From Pantoea endophytica (GTDB lineage: Bacteria; Pseudomonadota; Gammaproteobacteria; Enterobacterales; Enterobacteriaceae), in contig NZ_PJRT01000033.1 of NCBI RefSeq assembly GCF_002858935.1, positions 186,001 through 250,000 of the forward strand: a stretch of DNA of 64,000 nucleotides. The letters are read 5' to 3'. Position 1 is the stretch's first letter. Each line of letters begins with the position of its first letter. A program made the translations under genes and the position numbers. Positions 10,922-16,903 of the stretch are shown here, piece by piece. The notes beneath the pieces were generated by a model that saw only the letters and a program-made list of their open reading frames with translations, was not told the DNA's origin and ran no database searches.

Positions 10922-12798
10922 TGAAAGAAGTTCTGAAATTTATTGATAGCAATAATATTTATGATGATCTGATCGTTTCTTTTGACACTGAAGGCAATCC
11001 ATATAGCTACTATGGTTCTGATAAGTGGTACTTATGGTCATTAAGCTTTAATGTTTCTTTCTCCAGATTATCTGGTACGTTCAAGTCGACAGTAAAATAC
11101 CTAGTTCACAAGGTGATATCTAATGATAGCTTGAAGTCAAAAAAAAGTGTTATTAAAAATATCATTGAGGGGGCTGTTATTTTTGAAAAATGCATCACTG
11201 GATGTAATGGAGTATCATATGACTTTATTGATGATGATGAGGATTTTAGGCGGTTATTAGTTGAAGCCAAAAGTAGAAGCTTAAAATTTAAAACATGGAA
11301 GAATAATCTTGTTTTTTTATCTCATTTACATAACGCAGAAGTAATAACCAGAGAGATAAAGAACTACGAAGAACTAGCATTATATTTATCTGTGAGTGGT
11401 GCATCAGTCTCACAAGCAGTATGCATTCCAGAATCTATTGCGTCTAAATATTATGGTGAGGCACTGAGCGTTATTGAAACTTATTATTCTTATAGAAATG
11501 AAATATCTTCATGCTATGATGATTATGTGTCTGAGTATTTAGAATCATCAAAACGCTATAAGTCTAATATTTCTGCAAGAAGATACGCACTTAAGAATGT
11601 TAAACGGCTACCAAAAAACATTGATATTCAATTTGACTATAGCGGCTCATGGTTATCCTGGCTCCGTGGAGCCTGTTATACCGTGATTGCAGCATTTACT
11701 GGCTGTCGGGATGGTGAGATAAAGTCTTTTGATATTGATTCCTATCAAGAGAAGAAATATGCAGGTATGACTGTTCCTGTTTTGCATGGTCTTGATACCA
11801 AACCTAATGCAGGAGGGGTAGCACGGCACACCTCATGGGTGACGATACCGAGTGTTAAAAAAGCTATCTTACTGCTTTGGGATGCATTTAGCTTTGCGCG
11901 TGAAAAGTGGCGAGAAAAAGCGGATTCAATAGTACATCCTGATGAAAGAAATGCTTTTCTTGAAAAGGTAGATAGCTTATTTGTTACGCTTCCCTATATG
12001 CGAGGACATCGACCTGAGGCTGGAAAACAATCATTAGCTCATTCTCTTAACACCTTCGTTAAATCCATTGGATATCGAGCTACAAAGGATGATGTTCAAG
12101 AGTTCGACTTATTAAATCCCTCAAGAAAAGGTGAGCTTAAAATTGGACAAATGTTGAAGGTTCATCCCCATGCATTTCGTCGGACTTTTGCTGTTTATCT
12201 GGTGCGTAATAAGTTGGCCTCTCTGCTAGATATTAAGTATCAGTTTAAGCATATGAATATAGCCATGACATCCTGGTATGCCAATCAGGCCAATATCGCT
12301 TCTTATGTTGATATGATGATTGATCAAGATCTCCAGGATGAAATTGCGGGTGAAAACCAGAACTATATGACAGATGTTTTTTACCATATTTATAATGAAG
12401 CTGAAACATTAGCTGGTCATGAAGGGAGAAGAATTAAAAACCTTAGGGCTGAGGGTGACACGCGTATCTACTTAAATCGCGAAGAAATTCGTAAGCAAGT
12501 TCAGGATGGTCGTCTTTCGATCGTGGAACACCCTGGAGGATACTGCACTAACCCAGATTGTGACAGAATTTGTGATATGACGACTTGCCAGTATAAAATC
12601 GTCACAAAAGACAAGGCAAAAAAACTCGTTAATATCAGAGAAAAATTAATTATAAAATATAATGATATTGAATCTCTTGGGCTGGATATGCCGAATGTTA
12701 CCTCGAAATTATTTTACGAAATCAGGTCGATTGAACAGGTTTTATCCGAGCATCATCTTGAGTATGTTGCTTTTAATAAAAAGGACGCTTATTTGTGA
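10921..12798 (+). CDS. Tyrosine recombinase 3 (GmtZ/TnpB-like) with C-terminal zinc motif
   Basis: This 625-residue protein has a tyrosine-recombinase catalytic region in its middle. Arg I is in FTGCRDGEIKSF (about residue 263), HxxR in VHPHAFRRTFAVYL (about 417), His in YQFKHMNIAMT, and the likely nucleophile Tyr in SWYANQ (about 452). A C-terminal Cys cluster (CTNPDCDRICDMTTC, about residues 542-556) probably binds zinc. The N-terminal 220 residues are AT-rich and unrecognised. The start overlaps the previous stop by 1 nt (TGATG) and its stop overlaps the next start by 4 nt (GTGA), so translation is coupled. Confidence 0.87.
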   Translation: MKEVLKFIDSNNIYDDLIVSFDTEGNPYSYYGSDKWYLWSLSFNVSFSRLSGTFKSTVKYLVHKVISNDSLKSKKSVIKNIIEGAVIFEKCITGCNGVSYDFIDDDEDFRRLLVEAKSRSLKFKTWKNNLVFLSHLHNAEVITREIKNYEELALYLSVSGASVSQAVCIPESIASKYYGEALSVIETYYSYRNEISSCYDDYVSEYLESSKRYKSNISARRYALKNVKRLPKNIDIQFDYSGSWLSWLRGACYTVIAAFTGCRDGEIKSFDIDSYQEKKYAGMTVPVLHGLDTKPNAGGVARHTSWVTIPSVKKAILLLWDAFSFAREKWREKADSIVHPDERNAFLEKVDSLFVTLPYMRGHRPEAGKQSLAHSLNTFVKSIGYRATKDDVQEFDLLNPSRKGELKIGQMLKVHPHAFRRTFAVYLVRNKLASLLDIKYQFKHMNIAMTSWYANQANIASYVDMMIDQDLQDEIAGENQNYMTDVFYHIYNEAETLAGHEGRRIKNLRAEGDTRIYLNREEIRKQVQDGRLSIVEHPGGYCTNPDCDRICDMTTCQYKIVTKDKAKKLVNIREKLIIKYNDIESLGLDMPNVTSKLFYEIRSIEQVLSEHHLEYVAFNKKDAYL

Positions 12799-13271
12799 TT
12801 GATGAAGAAACACTCTCTGAGCGAGGTAAACTAACGATAATCAGGCTTGAACAGGCTCTTGAGCGTTTATTAAACGGCGTTCCTGAACGGACTCCCCACG
12901 ATGGGCGAGTCAGTCTGAGCCGTATCAATCAGGAAGCGGGTCTGAGTTCGGGGGGTATCTACTATTACGATGAGTTTGTCCAGAAAGCTAAAAGAGCTAT
13001 TCACGAAAGAAAGCTCGATAATGCAGTATCTACTATCGAGTCAGGTAAAGCCTCGGTGGATAAAATGCGCGTACAAAGGGATAAAGAACGCGAGTTAAAA
13101 GAGCGTTACAGGTCTCAACGAGACGATATCAAAGCCTTCTGCGATAAGATTATTGCTAAAAATGCCCAGTTAGAATTCTCTTTGTTCGAAGCATTAGATA
13201 AGATCGAGGATCTGGAAAGGGAAGTATCAGCACTCAAGGTTGTTGATATAAGCAGCAGGAGAAGTCAGTGA
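12795..13271 (+). CDS. Small HTH/coiled-coil accessory protein (GmtX/TnpC-like)
   Basis: This 158-residue protein has a helix-turn-helix-like N-terminal half (about residues 10-70, SLSRINQEAGLSSGGIYYY) and a charged, heptad-like coiled coil in the C-terminal half (about 85-150). Small proteins of this form accompany multi-recombinase modules such as TnpC of Tn554 and, from memory, GmtX of gamma-mobile-trio elements. The likely job is binding an end sequence or bridging recombinases; this is inference. It uses a GTG start overlapping the upstream gene by 4 nt, and its end overlaps the GTG start of the island topB by 4 nt. Confidence 0.75.
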   Translation: MIDEETLSERGKLTIIRLEQALERLLNGVPERTPHDGRVSLSRINQEAGLSSGGIYYYDEFVQKAKRAIHERKLDNAVSTIESGKASVDKMRVQRDKERELKERYRSQRDDIKAFCDKIIAKNAQLEFSLFEALDKIEDLEREVSALKVVDISSRRSQ

Positions 13272-15196
13272 TTTTGTACATAGCTGAAAAACCGAGTGTT
13301 GGCAGAGCTGTCGCAGATGTGCTGCCGAAACCACATCAAAAAGGGGACGGGTTTATTAAAACCGCAAACGGTGATGTGGTGACTTGGTGTATTGGCCATT
13401 TACTCGAACAGGCTGAGCCTGATGCCTATAACCCTGACTTTAAAAAGTGGCGTAGGGAACACTTACCTATTGTGCCTGTGGAGTGGAAACACTCGGTAAA
13501 GCCCGCCACTCAGAAGCAATTTAACGTTATAAAAAAACTGATTAATGAAGCCGATGTGTTAGTCAATATGGGCGACCCCGATAGGGTTGGGCAAATTCTG
13601 GTTGATGAGATTATCAATTATTGCGGTGTCCCAAAAGAGAAGCGTGAAGCAGCCAAGCGCTGTTTAATTAACGATATGAACGCTGATGCTATCCAACGTG
13701 CGTTAAATGACCTACGCCGCAATATCGACTTTATCCCTCTGGCTACTTCAGCATTAGCGCGTGCACGCGCTGACTGGCTCTATGGTATCAATATGACCCG
13801 TTTATGTACCTTACGAGGGCAGTCATCGGGTTATAACGGTGTGCTGTCTGTAGGACGGGTACAGACGCCGGTATTAGGTTTGGTCGTTAATCGTGATTTA
13901 GAAATCGAGAATTTTGTCTCTAAACCCTTCTATGACGTGTTTATCGATCTTAAAACCGATAAAGACCAAATTTATACGGCAAAATGGAAACCGAGTGCCG
14001 CCTGTGAACCCTATATGGATGAAGAGGGGCGACTGGTGCTGAAAAAGCTGGCTGAAACCGTATTGAAGAAGGTAACAGGCCAGCCAGGAACTGTGGTTGC
14101 GGTAACTGAAGAACGGGCGAAACAAGCTCCACCATTACCCTATAACTTGTCCGCACTGCAAATCGATGCTTCCAGACGTTTTAATCTCAATGCCCAGAAG
14201 ACGCTGGATGTTTGTCAGCAGCTCTATGAGAAGCATAAGTTGATTACCTATCCTCGTTCAGATTGTCGCTATCTACCCAGCGGACACTTTGGCGATACAC
14301 ATAGAATCACTCAAGCGATCGTTAAAACTGTCCCAGGACTGGCGACAGCTGTTGAAATTGCCGATCTGTCAGTCAAATCTAAGGCGTGGAATGATGATAA
14401 GGTCAGTGCGCACCATGCCATTATCCCGACCAGTCGTGGGGTTGATACGAGTCGTCTGTCGCTTGATGAGCAGAACATCTATGAACTGGTCGCCAGACAG
14501 TATCTGATGCAGTTCTATCCGCCTTTTCAATATCAGGAAAAGCAGATTGATACTGAAGTCGGTGGTGGCTTGTTTATCAGCAGGCAAAAAGAGGTGGTTG
14601 ATAAAGGCTGGAAGGTATTATTACCGGAGCGGAAATCATCATCTGAAGATCCCGAGTTTTCAGCAGTAAGATTGCCAGAAGTTATCAAAGGCGAAAGCGT
14701 CGTCTGTATTGATGGCAAGCTGGATGAAAAAAATACCTCGCCGCCACGCCACTTTACCGATGCTTCTTTGCTATCAGCTATGACGGGCATTGCCAGATAC
14801 GTGACCGACAGGGCTATTAAAAAGGTACTTAGAGAGACCGATGGCCTGGGAACAGAAGCAACCCGAGCAGGCATCATTGAGTTACTGTTTAGGCGTGACT
14901 ATCTGACCAAAAAAGGCAAAGAGATTCACGCCACGGATATTGGCCGCAGACTGATCCTATCTCTGCCAGAAGCCATGACAAAGCCCGATATGACGGCACA
15001 TTGGGAATCTCAGCTAGAAGCGATTTCTGAGAAAAAGATTAAGTATGGTCAGTTTATGCAACCGATGGTTGATGGTCTGCATGTGTTTATTCATCAGGTC
15101 GACAATATTCGTTTTGAAGGATTGAGGGGCTTAGGCAAGGCTTCCTATAAAAAGCCATCAGCAAAAAAGTCTGCAAAACGGCAGAGTAAGGACTGA
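13268..15196 (+). CDS. topB: Complete island-borne DNA topoisomerase III, third TOPRIM acid replaced by Val
   Basis: This 642-residue type IA topoisomerase is colinear with E. coli TopB along its length. It has the N-terminal TOPRIM Glu in IAEKPS, the motif GDPDRVGQ at residues 102-109, the [14 protein letters not shown] core, and the active-site Tyr in ITYPRSDCRYLP. It also has [17 protein letters not shown] and a Lys-rich tail. Type IA enzymes relax and decatenate single-stranded crossovers with Mg2+. The TOPRIM triad DxDxE normally needs Glu at 107, and here it is Val (codon GTT). The change coincides with the island's target site: GAT-CGT-GAA in the host is GAT-AGG-GTT here. The GTG start is coupled to the recombinase operon. 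It presumably substitutes for the interrupted host gene. Confidence 0.93.
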   Translation: MILYIAEKPSVGRAVADVLPKPHQKGDGFIKTANGDVVTWCIGHLLEQAEPDAYNPDFKKWRREHLPIVPVEWKHSVKPATQKQFNVIKKLINEADVLVNMGDPDRVGQILVDEIINYCGVPKEKREAAKRCLINDMNADAIQRALNDLRRNIDFIPLATSALARARADWLYGINMTRLCTLRGQSSGYNGVLSVGRVQTPVLGLVVNRDLEIENFVSKPFYDVFIDLKTDKDQIYTAKWKPSAACEPYMDEEGRLVLKKLAETVLKKVTGQPGTVVAVTEERAKQAPPLPYNLSALQIDASRRFNLNAQKTLDVCQQLYEKHKLITYPRSDCRYLPSGHFGDTHRITQAIVKTVPGLATAVEIADLSVKSKAWNDDKVSAHHAIIPTSRGVDTSRLSLDEQNIYELVARQYLMQFYPPFQYQEKQIDTEVGGGLFISRQKEVVDKGWKVLLPERKSSSEDPEFSAVRLPEVIKGESVVCIDGKLDEKNTSPPRHFTDASLLSAMTGIARYVTDRAIKKVLRETDGLGTEATRAGIIELLFRRDYLTKKGKEIHATDIGRRLILSLPEAMTKPDMTAHWESQLEAISEKKIKYGQFMQPMVDGLHVFIHQVDNIRFEGLRGLGKASYKKPSAKKSAKRQSKD

Positions 15197-15237
15197 TTGT
15201 AAGTAGTAGCAAGCTTGACACGACCTCCTGTAGCAAA

Positions 15238-15265
15238 GAAGGTTGCCATTTGTTTAGCAGCCTTC
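15238..15265. terminator. Possible terminator between island topB and convergent regulator gene
   Basis: GAAGGTTGC (15238-15246) pairs with GCAGCCTTC (15257-15265) with one G-T wobble and a 10-nt loop, between two convergent genes. There is no convincing T-run, so this is tentative. Confidence 0.4.
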
Positions 15266-15270
15266 CTGAT

Positions 15271-15744
15271 TTACATAGATAAGAGCTGATTAATTGCTCG
15301 TAGCTTGCCATTTAACTGGTTTAACTTTTCAGCGGTATCATGTTGTAATTTCATTATTTTAAGCTTCTGTTTCGGTATTTTTTCCAGAAGCTCTTGATAG
15401 GCCTCCTGTTCGTAGTGGATCAGCGTCAGCTCTTTTTCTAGTCTTTCTCTTTCAGAACAGAGCACAAGCTCTTCAGCATTAACCGTATGAAGTGGTTGAA
15501 GGTTTATCACACCAAATGAAAACAGGTAGCTGATATTTTTTATCCTCCCATCCGATCTCACCAGCCTCTGTTGCTTTAGCTGATAAACACCACGATCAAT
15601 CAGCTCCGAAGCCTGTTTTTCAGAGAGTTGAAATTCGGTAATAGCGATATTAATCAATTCACTACGTAATACTTTATGACATGTTAATTGGTTTAAAATA
15701 CGACGAAATTTTTTACTGCCGCTAAATAAGATCCTCTGGTTCAT
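15271..15744 (-). CDS. Hypothetical protein with C-terminal coiled coil, divergent to XRE regulator
   Basis: I do not recognise this 157-residue protein. The N-terminal 70 residues are basic and helical, and could form a winged-helix domain (QLSEKQASELIDRGVYQLKQQRLVRSDGRI). Residues about 90-155 are strongly charged with a heptad pattern, typical of a coiled coil. It is transcribed away from an XRE-family gene with two palindromic operators in the shared 104-bp gap, so it is probably under that regulator's control. Possible roles are a second transcription factor or an excision-control protein; neither can be shown from sequence. Confidence 0.7.
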   Translation of the reverse strand: MNQRILFSGSKKFRRILNQLTCHKVLRSELINIAITEFQLSEKQASELIDRGVYQLKQQRLVRSDGRIKNISYLFSFGVINLQPLHTVNAEELVLCSERERLEKELTLIHYEQEAYQELLEKIPKQKLKIMKLQHDTAEKLNQLNGKLRAINQLLSM

Positions 15745-15770
15745 ATCGGTAAAAACTCATAGGCCAAAAA

Positions 15771-15785
15771 CTTAGGATTACTAAG
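15771..15785. promoter_or_regulatory. Palindromic operator 1 (CTTAG-N5-CTAAG)
   Basis: CTTAG-GATTA-CTAAG is a perfect inverted repeat in the divergent promoter region, with the same half-sites as operator 2 (15805-15819). It lies 27 nt from the start codon of the minus-strand gene. It is the likely binding site of the XRE protein encoded at 15849. Confidence 0.7.
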
Positions 15786-15804
15786 TATACAGGAGTGAGA
15801 GAAA

Positions 15805-15819
15805 CTTAGACAATCTAAG
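15805..15819. promoter_or_regulatory. Palindromic operator 2 (CTTAG-N5-CTAAG)
   Basis: CTTAG-ACAAT-CTAAG has the same half-sites and spacing as operator 1. Extended by A/T it is a 6-bp stem around CAA. The centres are 34 bp apart, about three helical turns, so two dimers could bind the same DNA face. It ends 29 nt before the XRE start codon, consistent with autoregulation. Confidence 0.7.
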
Positions 15820-15848
15820 CATCCGAGACGCTAGATGATGAAAAAATT

Positions 15849-16154
15849 TTGCAGAATAATCCCTTCCCCGAACGACTCAAGCAGGCCAGAAAAAAAGCCG
15901 GTTTGTCCCAAAAGGATCTGGGGATCAAAGCCGGTATGGATGAAGGCTCGGCTAGCGGACGTATGAATCATTATGAAAAGGGGCGGCATATCCCTGATAT
16001 GGATATGCTAAAGAGGCTGACCAGTGAACTTGGCGTTCCGCTGAGTTACTTTTTTTGTGAAGATGAGCTGAGTGCGGAACTCGTTTGTCTGTTTAATAAT
16101 CTGGATGAACAGTCAAAGTTGAATCTGATTAGTAAACTGCGTCAAAGCCTATGA
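15849..16154 (+). CDS. XRE-family helix-turn-helix regulator
   Basis: This 101-residue Cro/CI-type DNA-binding protein has a HTH of about residues 8-62: RLKQARKKAGLSQKDLGIKA, then SASGRMNHYEKGRHIPDMDMLKRLTSELGVPLSYFF. A short acidic tail may dimerise. The only in-frame initiators after the upstream stop (TAA at 15816) are TTG at 15849 and ATT, so TTG is taken as the start; no clear Shine-Dalgarno precedes it, suggesting low expression. It probably binds the two palindromes in the divergent region and controls itself and the gene at 15271-15744, perhaps as the island's maintenance or excision switch. Confidence 0.88.
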   Translation: MQNNPFPERLKQARKKAGLSQKDLGIKAGMDEGSASGRMNHYEKGRHIPDMDMLKRLTSELGVPLSYFFCEDELSAELVCLFNNLDEQSKLNLISKLRQSL

Positions 16155-16194
16155 TTTTTGAGAAAAATTAACCATGAACTACTATGCAGAGGAT

Positions 16195-16226
16195 CACTTC
16201 TAGGTAATTAAATTAACTAGGAAGTG
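16195..16226 (+). promoter_or_regulatory. Inverted repeat overlapping the ribosome-binding site of the 97-residue gene
   Basis: CACTTCTAG (16195-16203) faces CTAGGAAGTG (16217-16226), pairing except for one extra base, with an AT-rich loop. The right arm contains the Shine-Dalgarno AGGA just before the ATG at 16229. In RNA the hairpin would hide the ribosome-binding site. In DNA it could be an operator. Confidence 0.5.
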
Positions 16227-16228
16227 AC

Positions 16229-16522
16229 ATGAAAAAACTTAAATCACAGTATAAAAAAGTATCTACCCATACTTATGGGCTAAGATCTTGGCGTTGGTAT
16301 CCGAATCTCCGTAGCCATTACCATAAATATTTTAGTACATATCAAGAGAAAAGTTTCTATGCTCTTCATTGTATTGAGTACCGAGATTATTCATTGAAGT
16401 TGAGAGCAGCACGAGGTTCATGCTTAGCAGATCCTTGGGATGACTTGCCCGCTTATACAATGAAAGTGGCTAAGAGCTGGAAACATAACTCACGACGTCG
16501 GTATCAATATTTTCGTGAGTAA
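16229..16522 (+). CDS. Small basic hypothetical protein
   Basis: This 97-residue protein is rich in Lys, Arg, Trp and Tyr (for example YGLRSWRWYPNLRSHYHKYF). It has no signal peptide, no membrane segment and no motif I recognise. The high basic and aromatic content suggests nucleic-acid binding, but this is only an impression. It has a plausible ribosome-binding site (AGGA, inside an inverted repeat) and is followed by a terminator-like hairpin, which supports it as a real independent transcript between the regulators and the cargo operon. Confidence 0.6.
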   Translation: MKKLKSQYKKVSTHTYGLRSWRWYPNLRSHYHKYFSTYQEKSFYALHCIEYRDYSLKLRAARGSCLADPWDDLPAYTMKVAKSWKHNSRRRYQYFRE

Positions 16523-16531
16523 TACTGAAAA

Positions 16532-16565
16532 GTAGGCTGTGGTTGAACTCATGGCCTATTTTTTT
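16532..16565 (+). terminator. Terminator after the small basic gene
   Basis: TAGGC (16533-16537) pairs with GCCTA (16554-16558), extendable by wobble pairs, and is followed by seven T residues. It ends the 97-residue gene's transcript. Confidence 0.6.
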
Positions 16566-16903
16566 GTTGCTAATGAGAGACTAAACAACAAAACCTGATT
16601 CTACTCATGATCTCCGTTAAAATTAGATGATATATGTAGTTACCCAATATTGAAACATTGTGCTAATTTGCCGTGATAGTCAGTACATAGCGGAGTTTCA
16701 TCGTTATCAAGATTATAGAGGTTCAGTGCAGAGTAACTCTGGCAAAATGATAAATAATAAAAAATGAATCTCTTCTAGATGAAAAAAAGTAGTAAGTTAG
16801 AATAATTTTACGTATGGAATAGAATCTGAACTAACCTTATCGTCATTGGTATCAATCAACACTAATTTTGAAGATCATTCTCGTAAATATTATAAGGCTA
16901 TCT
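16566..16903 (+). promoter_or_regulatory. AT-rich upstream region of the cargo operon
   Basis: These 338 bp between the terminator and the helicase start contain no supportable gene. The stretch is very AT-rich and presumably holds the promoter for the three-gene operon. I could not fix -35/-10 boxes or operators. None of the CTTAG-N5-CTAAG palindromes recurs here. Confidence 0.5.

Noticed and set aside
16566-16903. Additional small gene before the helicase
   Set aside because: No frame with a plausible start, ribosome-binding site and protein-like composition was found in this AT-rich stretch.
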